Source: Planctomycetota bacterium (GTDB taxonomy: Bacteria > Planctomycetota > Phycisphaerae > UBA1845). Taken from it: a DNA stretch of 64,000 nt. A program made the position numbers and the translations under genes. The first letter of the stretch is position 1. Every line of letters starts with the position of its first letter. Below the pieces are notes generated by a model, which saw nothing but the letters and a program-made list of their open reading frames with translations, did not search any database and was not told the origin of the DNA. The DNA is taken from the NCBI GenBank assembly GCA_016208685.1, contig JACQXM010000018.1, positions 60,392 to 124,391 on the forward strand, written 5' to 3'. Below, piece by piece: positions 44,623 through 53,052 of this stretch.

Positions 44623-47600
44623 ATGACCAACAGTAGAAAAGTCCAACGCTGGGTGTACTTCTTCGGCGGCGGCAAAGCCGACGGCCGGGGTGATCAAAAG
44701 GAACTGCTCGGCGGCAAAGGGGCCGGTCTCGCCGAGATGACGCGCATCGGCCTGCCTGTGCCCGCGGGGTTCACCATCACCACGCAGGCCTGCTCCGCCT
44801 ACTACGAGGCGCGCAAGCAGTGGCCCGCGGGCCTGGAGAAGGAGGTCCGCGCCCATGTTGCGGCCCTGGAACGAACCTGCGGCAGAAAGCTCGGCGATCC
44901 GCGCTGTCCGCTGCTGGTCTCCGTGCGCTCCGGCGCGGCGCGATCCATGCCGGGAATGATGGAAACGATTCTCAACCTCGGCCTCAACGATGCCTCCGTC
45001 GAGGGTCTGGCGGCGGAATCCTGCAACCGCCGCTTCGCGTTCGACGCCTACCGCCGTCTCATCATGATGTACGGCGCGACGGCCAAGGGCATCGAGCGGG
45101 CACGGTTTGAGGAGGCGCTCAGCGAGATCAAGGAAACCCGAACGCGGCCTCGACTGGCGCGCGCCGCGGGTGAACGCATCCTGGACACCGAGGTCGACGC
45201 CGGCGAGCTGGAGGCGCTGGTCGGCACCTTCAAACGCATCTTCCGCGAGCATGCCGGAGAGGAATTCCCCCAGGACCCCTTCACGCAGTTGCGCGGCGCC
45301 ATCGACGCCGTGTTCGGCAGTTGGATGGCGGACAAGGCCGTCACCTACCGCCGCGTGGAGAACATCACCGGTCTGACGGGCACGGCGGTGAACGTCTGCC
45401 AGATGGTCTTCGGCAACATGGGCGACGACTGCGGCACCGGCGTGTGCTTTACGCGCGACCCCAGCACCGGGGAGTGCGTGTTCTACGGCGACCTGCTCAT
45501 CAACGCCCAGGGCGAGGACGTGGTGGCCGGCGTCCGCACCCCGCTGCGGCTGGCGGAGCTGCAAACGCGGATGCCCGAGGTCTACGAACAGCTCGAGGCC
45601 ATGCGCGTCATGCTCGAAGTCCACTACAAGGACATGCAGGACCTCGAGTTCACCATCGAGCGCGGCAAGCTGTACATGCTCCAGTGCCGGGTGGGTAAGC
45701 GCTCACCCCAGGCGGCGTTCAAGATCGCCGTCGACCAGGCATCGCGGGGATTGCTCACCGCCGGCGATGCCCGCCGCCTGGTGAAGAAAAACTACCTGCC
45801 GCCGCGCTACGCCCGTGCCGCCTCGCGCCCCATCATCACCCGCGATGAGGCCATCAACCGCATTTCCGCCGCCGACGTGGAGCGGCTCTTCTACCCGGTG
45901 CTCGACCCGCGTGTGGAGTCCGCGGAGCTGGCGCGGCGGAGAGTGGGCACGGGAATCGGTGCCGTGCCCGGGGCCGCCTGCGGCGCCGTGGTTTTCAGCG
46001 CCGAAGAGGCCGAGGCACGCGCCCGCGCCGACCAAGGCCCGCGGGTGATCCTGGTGCGCAAGGAAACCTCGCCCGAGGACGTGGGCGGCATGCACGCCGC
46101 GGCGGGCATCCTCACCGCCACCGGGGGCAAGACCTCGCACGCCGCGGTGGTGGCTCGGGGGTGGGGCAAATGCTGCATCGTGGGCTGCGACGCCCTGAAC
46201 ATCAACTATGCCGAGCGGACCCTGTCACTGAATGGACGGGTGATCCGCGAGGGCGAGATCATCACCCTCGACGGCGGCAGCGGATCGGTTTACGAGGGAG
46301 AAATCCCCCTGGTGCGGCCCGCCGCACCGCCGGAACACGACACGCTCATGGGCTGGTGCGACCAGCGCCGCCGGCTGCGCGTCCGCGCCAACGCCGACAC
46401 TCCGGGCGACGCCGTCAACGCCGTTCGGTTGGGTGCGGAGGGCATCGGTCTGTGCCGCACGGAGCATATGTTCTTCGATCCGGCGCAGCCGCAGCGCATC
46501 CGCGCCATGCGCGAGATGATTCTAGCGGACAGCGCGGAGCGACGGCGGGCGGCGCTGGAGAAGCTCCTGCCCTTCCAGCGCCAGGACTTCGAGGGCATCT
46601 TCGCCGCCATGAACGGCCTGCCGGTGACCATCCGCCTGCTCGATCCGCCCCTGCACGAGTTCCTGCCCCATGACGACAACCCCGACGGCCAGCAGGCGGT
46701 CGCGGACGAACTCAACCAACCGGTGCACGAGGCGCTGGCGAAAGTGGAGGGATGGGACGAGCTGCTGCGCAAGTCGCTGCAAGCCAAGCTGGTCACGCGC
46801 GACGATATCCGTCGCCGCGTCTCGCAGCTCCACGAGGCGAATCCCATGCTCGGTCATCGCGGTTGTCGCCTGTGCATTACGTTCCCCGAAATCCTGGACA
46901 TGCAGGTACGCGCCATCATCGAGGCCGCCGCCAACGGCACCCGGCGGGGCATCAAGGTCCTTCCCGAGATCATGATCCCGCTGAGCATCGACGGTGCGGA
47001 GCTGGCGCTCCTGCTCGAGCGGGTCCGTCACGTGGCGGACGCCGTGCTGCGGGAGCGGGGCGTGAAGATCCCGTACCTGGCGGGAACCATGATCGAGACC
47101 CCCCGCGCGGCGCTGCTGGCCGACCGCCTAGCCGAGTCCGCGGAGTTCTTCAGCTTCGGCACCAACGACTTGACGCAGATGACTATGGGGCTGTCGCGCG
47201 ACGACGCCGGACGCTTTCTGCCCGATTATCTCCACGCGCCGCGCATCGCCGGCACGGCGACAAGCGCGGAAGCTCAACGTCCACCTATTTTCCCGCACGA
47301 TCCGTTCCAGTCGATCGATGCCGACGGCGTAGGCATGCTGGTGCGGATGGCGTGCGCCAAGGGTCGGCTGCAACGCCGGCGCCTCAAGCTCGGCGTCTGC
47401 GGCGAACATGGCGGCGACCCGGGCTCCATCGCCTTCTTCGAGCAGGCGGAACTAGACTACGTTTCGTGCAGCCCGTTCCGGGTGCCCATCGCCCGGCTGG
47501 CCGCCGCGCAGGCGGCGATCGCGGGGGGGCGGCGTCCTGGCCGCGTACCCGCAAAGCGGCCCCAGCCCACCCCTAACCCCGAGCCTGCCCGCGTGAACCG

Positions 47601-47712
47601 AAAACCGTCCGACGGCTCCCCGCGCCGTGTGGTTCCGTCGGTTATCGGCGCCCCGAAGAAGCCCCTGCCCCGCCTCGTGGGTGCGGGCCGCGGCCGGGGC
47701 CGAACGCCGTGA
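44623..47712 (+). CDS. ppdK: Pyruvate, phosphate dikinase with insertion and C-terminal extension
   Basis: A 1,029-residue PPDK interconverting pyruvate and phosphoenolpyruvate with ATP and Pi; the usual length is about 870-900. The nucleotide-binding domain starts YFFGGGKADG and LLGGKGAGLAEM; the phosphohistidine motif is GGKTSHAAVVARGWGK; the PEP domain has GIGLCRTEHMFF, HRGCRLCITFPEI, FFSFGTNDLTQM and the catalytic Cys in LGVCGEHGGDP. Oddities: about 15 extra residues (HAPRIAGTATSAEAQRPP) just before PHDPFQSIDADGVG, and a ~75-residue Pro/Arg/Lys-rich, probably disordered tail after the barrel. ATG 44623 has GGAGG 5 nt upstream. It likely serves gluconeogenesis or pyrophosphate-free glycolysis. 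Confidence 0.95.
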   Translation: MTNSRKVQRWVYFFGGGKADGRGDQKELLGGKGAGLAEMTRIGLPVPAGFTITTQACSAYYEARKQWPAGLEKEVRAHVAALERTCGRKLGDPRCPLLVSVRSGAARSMPGMMETILNLGLNDASVEGLAAESCNRRFAFDAYRRLIMMYGATAKGIERARFEEALSEIKETRTRPRLARAAGERILDTEVDAGELEALVGTFKRIFREHAGEEFPQDPFTQLRGAIDAVFGSWMADKAVTYRRVENITGLTGTAVNVCQMVFGNMGDDCGTGVCFTRDPSTGECVFYGDLLINAQGEDVVAGVRTPLRLAELQTRMPEVYEQLEAMRVMLEVHYKDMQDLEFTIERGKLYMLQCRVGKRSPQAAFKIAVDQASRGLLTAGDARRLVKKNYLPPRYARAASRPIITRDEAINRISAADVERLFYPVLDPRVESAELARRRVGTGIGAVPGAACGAVVFSAEEAEARARADQGPRVILVRKETSPEDVGGMHAAAGILTATGGKTSHAAVVARGWGKCCIVGCDALNINYAERTLSLNGRVIREGEIITLDGGSGSVYEGEIPLVRPAAPPEHDTLMGWCDQRRRLRVRANADTPGDAVNAVRLGAEGIGLCRTEHMFFDPAQPQRIRAMREMILADSAERRRAALEKLLPFQRQDFEGIFAAMNGLPVTIRLLDPPLHEFLPHDDNPDGQQAVADELNQPVHEALAKVEGWDELLRKSLQAKLVTRDDIRRRVSQLHEANPMLGHRGCRLCITFPEILDMQVRAIIEAAANGTRRGIKVLPEIMIPLSIDGAELALLLERVRHVADAVLRERGVKIPYLAGTMIETPRAALLADRLAESAEFFSFGTNDLTQMTMGLSRDDAGRFLPDYLHAPRIAGTATSAEAQRPPIFPHDPFQSIDADGVGMLVRMACAKGRLQRRRLKLGVCGEHGGDPGSIAFFEQAELDYVSCSPFRVPIARLAAAQAAIAGGRRPGRVPAKRPQPTPNPEPARVNRKPSDGSPRRVVPSVIGAPKKPLPRLVGAGRGRGRTP

Positions 47713-47783
47713 CGGGAATCAAGATCGGACAGCCTGCGTCAGCGCCGTAGTGCTTGGCGCGCCCTGCGGGTCCGGTCCCATAA

Positions 47784-47880
47784 CAGCCCGTGGCGAAAAA
47801 CGGCCTACGCGATGTTTCACAGGCATCCTGCCCGTGAGACCAAGCGATGGAAACCCATGCAACGAGTTTTGCCACGGGCC
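47784..47880 (+). repeat. Palindromic interspersed element, copy 4 of 4
   Basis: Begins CAGCCCGTGGCGAAAAA and ends GTTTTGCCACGGGCC, which pair as terminal inverted repeats. The internal block CGGCCTACGCGATGT is kept; the first hairpin is partly decayed (CACAGGCA-TCC-TGCCCGTG), and the second is diverged. Confidence 0.82.
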
Positions 47881-47948
47881 GATAAGCCGCGTCGGAATTC
47901 GGGGGTCGGGCTTCGGAAGGGCCGGCCCATTGGGGTTGGTGTGCCGCG

Positions 47949-48013
47949 GGTGGGCAGTGCAGCTCCGGGTTCACCAGCCCGCCGTAGGGCCCAACAACTT
48001 TCCGCTACCCACC
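47949..48013. repeat. Segment bounded by a 9-nt imperfect inverted repeat
   Basis: GGTGGGCAG (47949-47957) pairs with CTACCCACC (48005-48013) with one mismatch. The enclosed ~47 bp contain a further GC-rich arm (GCCCGCC/GGGCCC-type). It could be another palindromic repeat or an RNA; only one copy was noticed here. Confidence 0.3.
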
Positions 48014-48071
48014 TTGCATCGGCCGGCGTCCCCCGGTACAGTTCACCGGTGAAGAGAGGCGATGTGGTAGG

Positions 48072-48117
48072 GTGCGCATCCATAACTGATTAGGATGCAA
48101 GGAGTTGCGCTTGCCGC
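48072..48117 (+). promoter_or_regulatory. Structured leader of rpsO
   Basis: Two hairpins precede the start codon: GCATCC-(11 nt)-GGATGC at 48079-48101 and TGCCGCC-GT-GGCGGCA starting near 48112. S15 mRNAs are autoregulated through leader structure in several bacteria, so these could be the S15-binding site. No match to a known S15 leader class was established. Confidence 0.35.
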
Positions 48118-48151
48118 CGTGGCGGCAGGGGCGTTGGATTGGTTGGTTGAG

Positions 48152-48421
48152 ATGTCGATTACAGCAGAAGCCAAGAGCGGAATCATCAGCTCGCACCGGG
48201 TCCATGAGAAGGACACGGGATCGCCGGAGGTTCAGATCGCGCTGCTGACGGCGCGTATCCAGGACCTTACGGAGCATCTGAAGAGCAACGTGAAGGATCA
48301 TGCCGCCCGTAGAGGGCTGCTCATGATGGTCGGTCGTCGTACCAAGCTGTTGCGGTACCTGACGCAGACCGATCGCACCCGCTACAAGAGCATCATTAAC
48401 AGCCTGGGACTCCGCAAGTAA
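48152..48421 (+). CDS. rpsO: 30S ribosomal protein S15
   Basis: An 89-residue S15, the exact usual length, binding the central domain of 16S rRNA. It shows [38 protein letters not shown] and [17 protein letters not shown], all strongly conserved. ATG 48152 is chosen from the family N-terminus ([11 protein letters not shown]); the frame begins earlier at 48095 inside the structured leader. pnp follows after 240 bp, the common rpsO-pnp order. Confidence 0.97.
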   Translation: MSITAEAKSGIISSHRVHEKDTGSPEVQIALLTARIQDLTEHLKSNVKDHAARRGLLMMVGRRTKLLRYLTQTDRTRYKSIINSLGLRK

Positions 48422-48460
48422 CTCCCGCCGGCCGTGCCTCGCGCGCGCCCCGGTGGGAGT
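48421..48460 (+). terminator. Hairpin between rpsO and pnp
   Basis: ACTCCCGCCG (48421-48430) pairs with CGGTGGGAGT (48451-48460) over 10 bp with one G-U pair, starting at the last base of the rpsO stop. It may be an attenuator or an RNase processing site, as found between these genes in E. coli. No U-tract. Confidence 0.4.
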
Positions 48461-48663
48461 CAACCACTCCGCGGCGCGCTTCCCTTTTACGCGTGGCCGG
48501 CCGGCGAGACGCCCTCGCGACCGGGCCTGCCGCGCCCGGACGCCGCCCCGCGGAGCCCACGCAGGAATTCAGTGAATCAGACTAGGACAACGTAGTGCTA
48601 GTTGAACGAAACCAGTAAGTGACAGATGTCGGACAGACGGAAAGTTGGATGGCAGGAATGACT

Positions 48664-50775
48664 ATGGAACACACGATCGTTGAACGAAACATCGGCGGCC
48701 GGGTATTGCGGCTGGAGACGGGCAAGCTCGCCAGGCAGGCGGCGGGAGCGGTGCTGCTCACCTACGGGGACACAGTGGTGTTCGCGGCGTCGGTCACCGG
48801 ACCGCCGCGCGAGGGCGTGGACTTCTTCCCCCTGACGGTGGATTACCGCGAGAAGACCTACGCCGCCGGGAAGTTCCCCGGCGGCTTCTTCAAGCGGGAG
48901 TCCCGCCCCACCAACAAGGAGATCCTCACCATGCGGATGATCGACCGTCCGCTGCGGCCCCTGTTCCCCAAGGGCTTCATGGACGAAGTGCTCATCCAGG
49001 TGATGGTCCTCTCCGCGGACCAGGAGAACGACCCCGACGTGCTGGCCATGATCGGCGGCGCGGCGAGCGTGGCGGTTTCGCAGATTCCCTTCGAGGGACC
49101 CAGCGCCGCGTGTCGCGTCGGGTACATCGACGGCGAGTACGTGCTGAACCCCACGCTCAGCCAGATGGAATCCTCGAGCATGGAGCTGGTGCTCGCGGGC
49201 CACAAAGACGCGGTGAACATGATCGAGGTCGGGTCCAACGAGGTGTCCGAGTCGGTGATCATCGGCGGCATCGAGTTCGGCCACAAGGCGATCGTCGAAA
49301 TCTGCGGCATGATCGACGAGTTGCAGAAGAAAGCCGGCAAGCCCAAGGAATGGACGCCCCCGCCGCCCACGGACGCCTTGCTCGCCGAGCTGCGGGCCAA
49401 GTACGGCGACGCGCTTCGCGCCGCGCGGTCGATTCCCGGCAAGCAGGACCGTTACGCCGCGGTCAACGATGTGTACAAGGCGGCCAAAGCCGTCTACCTC
49501 CCCGTAGACGCCACCTCCAAGCCCGAGCATAGCTGGTCGACGGTGCGCGAGTTGCTGGATCACATCGAAAGCGAGATCGTGGCCGACATGGTCATCAATC
49601 AGGAGAAACGCTCCGACGGGCGCGGGCTCAAGGACATCAGACCGCTTACCTGCGAGGTCGGCGTTCTACCGCGGGTGCACGGATCGGCCCTCTTTCAACG
49701 CGGGGAAACCCAGGCCCTCTGCGTGACCACGCTGGGGACGGGGCGCGATGAGCAGATCGTCGACGGGCTCACCGAGGAGTACAGCAAGAAGTTCCTCCTG
49801 CACTACAACTTCCCGCCCCTGTGTACGGGTGAGGTCAAGCGCGTGGGCGCCACCAGCCGGCGCGAGATCGGCCACGGCAATCTGGCGGAGAAGGCACTCC
49901 AGTCGGTCCTGCCGTCGCCGGACAAGTTCCCCTACACCATTCGGCTGGTTTCCGAGATTATGGAGTCCAACGGCTCGAGCTCGATGGCGTCGGTGTGCGG
50001 CGGGTGTCTGGCACTCATGGACGCCGGCGTACCCATCAAGCAGCCCGTTGCCGGCATCTCCGTGGGCATGTTCGAGCTCGGCGGGCGGCGCAAGCTGATC
50101 GTGGACATTCTGGGCGAGGAGGACCATTTCGGCGAGATGGACTTCAAAGTGGCGGGCACACAGCGTGGCGTCACCGCGGTGCAGCTCGACCTGAAGGGTC
50201 GCGGCCTGCCCCAGGAGCTGATCGTGCAGACGTTCGAGCTCGCCAAGGAGGCACGGCTGAGAATCCTGCGGACCATGTTGCAGGCCCTGCCCGCCCCGCG
50301 TCCCACCACCAGCGAGTACGCCCCGCGGATCATCACCACCCGAGTGCACCCCGACAAGATCGGGAAGGTCATCGGCCCGGGCGGCAAGTACATCAAGTCC
50401 ATCGAAACCGAAACCGGCGCCAACGTCGAGATCAACGACGACGGCTCGATCCTCATCTCCTGCCTGGACCTCAAGGGCGCGCAGCGCGCTCTGGAAATGA
50501 TCGAGGCGGTGGCCGCCGAGCTGAAGGTGGGCAAGATCTACACCGGGCGCGTGAGCAGCATCAAAGACTTCGGCGCCTTCATCGAGGTCTCGCCCGGCCA
50601 GGACGGGCTGTGCCACATCAGCGAGCTTGATTCCGAGTACGTCAAGTCGGTGACGGATGTGGTGAAGATCGGCGACACCGTGCGAGTGAAGGTGATCGCC
50701 ATCGACGATCAGGGCCGGGTCAAGCTCTCGCGGAAGGCGGCGATGGACGAGCAGGAACTCGCGGCCGCCAACTGA
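48664..50775 (+). CDS. pnp: Polyribonucleotide nucleotidyltransferase (PNPase)
   Basis: A 703-residue phosphorolytic 3'-5' exoribonuclease and RNA degradosome component. Two RNase PH domains are visible (TYGDTVVFAASVTG, PLTVDYREKTYAAGKFPGG, RPLRPLFPKGF; second: ETQALCVTTLGTGRDEQ and REIGHGNLAEKAL), with the catalytic Asp in LVDILGEEDHFGEMDFKVAG-type sequence, then a KH domain (IGKVIGPGGKYIKSIE) and an S1 domain (GRVSSIKDFGAFIEVSPGQ). ATG 48664 has CAGGA 6 nt upstream; earlier in-frame starts at 48619, 48649 and 48658 are less likely. Confidence 0.96.
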   Translation: MEHTIVERNIGGRVLRLETGKLARQAAGAVLLTYGDTVVFAASVTGPPREGVDFFPLTVDYREKTYAAGKFPGGFFKRESRPTNKEILTMRMIDRPLRPLFPKGFMDEVLIQVMVLSADQENDPDVLAMIGGAASVAVSQIPFEGPSAACRVGYIDGEYVLNPTLSQMESSSMELVLAGHKDAVNMIEVGSNEVSESVIIGGIEFGHKAIVEICGMIDELQKKAGKPKEWTPPPPTDALLAELRAKYGDALRAARSIPGKQDRYAAVNDVYKAAKAVYLPVDATSKPEHSWSTVRELLDHIESEIVADMVINQEKRSDGRGLKDIRPLTCEVGVLPRVHGSALFQRGETQALCVTTLGTGRDEQIVDGLTEEYSKKFLLHYNFPPLCTGEVKRVGATSRREIGHGNLAEKALQSVLPSPDKFPYTIRLVSEIMESNGSSSMASVCGGCLALMDAGVPIKQPVAGISVGMFELGGRRKLIVDILGEEDHFGEMDFKVAGTQRGVTAVQLDLKGRGLPQELIVQTFELAKEARLRILRTMLQALPAPRPTTSEYAPRIITTRVHPDKIGKVIGPGGKYIKSIETETGANVEINDDGSILISCLDLKGAQRALEMIEAVAAELKVGKIYTGRVSSIKDFGAFIEVSPGQDGLCHISELDSEYVKSVTDVVKIGDTVRVKVIAIDDQGRVKLSRKAAMDEQELAAAN

Positions 50776-51105
50776 CCGAGCCGCGATGGTGCGAGCGCCG
50801 GCGGGTGACCGACGGAGCGACGATGGATGTGGCGCGCCCGCCCCGCACCTTCGGGGCGGGCGACGCAAACACACCGAGAATACGAGAGGGTGAGGGCGGA
50901 TTGCGGCAAGGTGGCCGTTACCGCCGCGGGGGCGTGGGCGAGGCGATCACGGCGCGCGAGCCAACGCCAAGCTGTGCCCCGCCGCCCGCTCCATGACGGT
51001 CGCGGCCCTGTTGGCGCGGCGCCGCCCTTGCCGGCGGCGCCGTAGCCCCTGCGCGGGCGGCCCTGTTCGCTGCGCTTGCATGTGCTGCGCCCTGGTGGAG
51101 GCTGT
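50776..51105. other. Intergenic region after pnp
   Basis: About 330 bp. It holds the strong hairpin at 50835-50862 and otherwise GC-rich sequence (including GCGGCGCC-type palindromic runs near 51015-51045). Short frames lack homology and ribosome sites. No promoter for the downstream histidine kinase was identified. Confidence 0.5.
50835..50862 (+). terminator. Strong hairpin after pnp
   Basis: CGCCCGCCCCG pairs perfectly with CGGGGCGGGCG (11 bp) around a 6-nt CACCTT loop, 60 nt after the pnp stop. The stem is very stable, but no U-tract follows. Confidence 0.55.
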
Positions 51106-51912
51106 GTGGAGACGCCGAGCGAGCCGCGGGCCGCGGATCAGCGCGCGACGATCGCTGCCTATGAACGGCTCATCGTCGAAATGACGGAGCTGGCCGGCGG
51201 GCTGGCGCATGAGCTGCGCAACCCGCTCTCCACGGTGATGATCAACCTCAAGCTGCTAGAGGAGGACCTCCGCAGCCCCGAAGGCCACCCCGACGACATA
51301 CGCCGCCGCGCCCTACTGAAGGTCGCGTCCCTGCGCCGCGAAGCAGAGCGTTTGCAGAGCCTGTTCGACGACTTCCTGCGGCTGATGGGTCCCTGCCGGC
51401 CGAAGCTTGCCGCGGTGGACGTGGTTGCCGCGGTCCGGCGCCTCGCGGAGTTCGTCGCCCCGCTGGCGCACGGCAAGAACGTCAGCCTGCGGTTTGACGC
51501 GCCCGCGGCACCGGTTCCGTGCCTGGCCGACGAACGGCTGCTGGAGCAGGCACTGCTGAATCTGATTCTCAACGCCCAGGATGCGATGCCGGGCGGCGGC
51601 ACGATTACGCTGAGCGTCGCCGCGGATGCGTGCGGCGTCGCCGTGCAGGTATCTGACACCGGCGTGGGGATTGCGCCGGAGGCACACGGTCAGGTCTTTC
51701 GACCGTTTTTCTCGACCAAGGCGACGGGCACGGGACTGGGCCTGTCGATCTCGCAGCGCATCGTCCAGGCGCACGGCGGCAGCCTGACGTTCCTCAGCGA
51801 GCCGGGCCGGGGCACGACGTTCACCCTACGCCTTCCGGTGCCGGCGGCCACTGCGCCCACCGTTGAACCCCCCCCGACCGAGGAGCGCGGCGCGAACCGA
51901 AGCGATTCCTGA
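51106..51912 (+). CDS. Soluble histidine kinase (NtrB-like core)
   Basis: A 268-residue kinase made of a HisKA dimerisation domain with the phospho-acceptor His35 in LAGGLAHELRNPLSTV, and a HATPase_c domain with the N box NLILNAQDAMP, G1 VSDTGVGIAPE, F box FRPFFSTKATG and G2 GTGLGLSISQRIVQAHGG. There is no membrane helix and no sensor domain beyond ~25 N-terminal residues, so the signal must arrive through a partner protein. GTG 51106 has GGTGGAGG 4 nt upstream. No response regulator lies next to it. Its product reaches to 280 bp before mraZ. Confidence 0.85.
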   Translation: METPSEPRAADQRATIAAYERLIVEMTELAGGLAHELRNPLSTVMINLKLLEEDLRSPEGHPDDIRRRALLKVASLRREAERLQSLFDDFLRLMGPCRPKLAAVDVVAAVRRLAEFVAPLAHGKNVSLRFDAPAAPVPCLADERLLEQALLNLILNAQDAMPGGGTITLSVAADACGVAVQVSDTGVGIAPEAHGQVFRPFFSTKATGTGLGLSISQRIVQAHGGSLTFLSEPGRGTTFTLRLPVPAATAPTVEPPPTEERGANRSDS

Positions 51913-52088
51913 GCCCCACAACGACCCACCGTACGCGGCCCCCGAAACCGGCACCGTTCCGACCCGAGAACGCCGTTCGCCCGCGCTACGGCGCAACCTC
52001 TGCGCCCGGCATCGGCCCCGATTGCTTGTATCAGGAAGGACCGCATCCCACTACCAATCGTCGTGCGGGCGCATGGCTGCGTGCGTGG

Positions 52089-52106
52089 GGAAATCTCTAG
52101 ATTTCC
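52089..52106. promoter_or_regulatory. 18-bp palindrome upstream of the mraZ promoter
   Basis: GGAAATC-TCTA-GATTTCC, a perfect 7-bp dyad centred about 22 bp upstream of the -35 box. It resembles an operator for a dimeric regulator; the regulator is unknown. Confidence 0.45.
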
Positions 52107-52118
52107 GCGAGATTTTTG

Positions 52119-52146
52119 TTGACCTTATGGTCCAAAGTGGTAGATT
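52119..52146 (+). promoter_or_regulatory. mraZ/dcw promoter
   Basis: TTGACC (52119-52124), a 16-bp spacer and TAGATT (52141-52146). The predicted start near 52153 lies inside the MraZ operator array, so MraZ binding would block the polymerase. Confidence 0.6.
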
Positions 52147-52180
52147 GTGTACCTCTGTGGCGCGGAATGGGTTGACGTGA
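52137..52180 (+). promoter_or_regulatory. MraZ-binding repeat array (five 10-bp repeats)
   Basis: GTGG, GTGT, GTGG, ATGG and GTGA begin at 52137, 52147, 52157, 52167 and 52177, exactly 10 bp apart. MraZ is known to bind direct repeats of about TGGGN spaced by 10 bp upstream of its own gene. The array overlaps the -10 box and the presumed transcription start. Confidence 0.7.
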
Positions 52181-52190
52181 ACGCGGGCGA

Positions 52191-52670
52191 ATGCGGATCT
52201 TCACAGGCCAGTATGACCGCAGCTTCGATGGCAAAAACCGCATCCAACTCCCCTCCCAGCTCCGGGCGAAGATCGACGCCAAGCACGATGGCGCCGGTGT
52301 CTATGTCACGCTCGGCGAGCATCGCGGCACGCTCTCCCTCTTCACCGAGCGGGCTTTCGAGGAGATCGCGGCGCGGATCGAGACGGAGTTCATTCCCGGT
52401 GCCGAGTCGCGGGCGTTCGAGTTGCAGTTTTACGGGCTGGCGTCGCATGTGGACCTGGACAAGCAGGGGAGGATCCTGATCCCCGATCGCCTTCGCAAGA
52501 AGGCGGGGCTCAAGGACGAGATCTACCTGGTCGGCCAGAAGTATCGCATCGACCTTTGGAACCGGGTCGACTTCGATCGCTGCCTGGGCATTGACTGGGA
52601 AGGTGACGAGTGGCCGGAGCAGTGGGCGAGCTTCCTGCGGATGCGCCCTGCCAGGCCGCCGTCGGGTTGA
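52191..52670 (+). CDS. mraZ: Transcriptional regulator MraZ
   Basis: A 159-residue MraZ, a ring-forming DNA-binding protein with two SpoVT/AbrB-like halves. The first half has YDRSFDGKNRIQLPSQLR, the second HVDLDKQGRILIPDRLRKKA, each with the D-x-x-G-R-I-x-x-P core. It represses the dcw cluster by binding the 10-bp repeats ahead of its gene, which are visible here. The C-terminal ~15 residues are slightly longer than usual. It heads the cluster; the next cluster gene, rsmH, begins about 660 bp later, after a REP-like repeat pair and a small gene. Confidence 0.95.
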   Translation: MRIFTGQYDRSFDGKNRIQLPSQLRAKIDAKHDGAGVYVTLGEHRGTLSLFTERAFEEIAARIETEFIPGAESRAFELQFYGLASHVDLDKQGRILIPDRLRKKAGLKDEIYLVGQKYRIDLWNRVDFDRCLGIDWEGDEWPEQWASFLRMRPARPPSG

Positions 52671-53052
52671 CGTGACGCACGTGGCCGTGCGCGGGCGGCG
52701 GGGTACCGTCGCCCACTATGGCGCCGCGGCGAGTGGGTTCGTGGGGAAGAAGCGGGGCAATCGAGACGGGTTCCGCGGGGCATGGCGCGTGCTCCGTCGG
52801 AGCCAGTAAGTTCAGCAAAGTCGAGTGCTTCGACGCAGCCTATTCTTAGGGTGGCATGGCCAAGCGTAGCGCCGCCATGCCCAGGAAAGACATGCCGGCG
52901 CACGGCTGTGCCGTGCTTGGGCATGGCACTCAACCCGAAGACTTGGGTGCGTCGGAGCACTAGGTCTCTGAACCGACAGCGCTGCGGCGTGGAAGCGAAA
53001 GGATTCGCCGCGCCGCGGCGAGCGGCGGGATACCGGAAGGCGGGCGCAAGCG
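52671..53052. other. Intergenic region inside the dcw cluster
   Basis: About 380 bp between mraZ and the small gene at 53053. It holds REP-like copy C with a second half-related palindrome (52851-52929). The rest shows no gene or RNA I can support. Confidence 0.5.
52851..52929 (+). repeat. REP-like palindromes, copy C (pair)
   Basis: GTGGCATGGCCAAGCG-TAG-CGCCGCCATGCC at 52851-52882 matches copies A and B by the transposase gene 30 kb away. A second palindrome follows: CATGCCGGCGCACGG-CTG-TGCCGTGCTTGGGCATGGCAC-type arms at 52891-52929. Two opposed units resemble a REP doublet. Confidence 0.65.

Larger units (their letters stand above)
47713..48151. other. Intergenic region between ppdK and rpsO
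   Basis: About 440 bp. It contains repeat copy 4 (47784-47880), an inverted-repeat-bounded segment (47949-48013), and the structured rpsO leader (48065-48151). No further gene was recognised. Confidence 0.6.
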
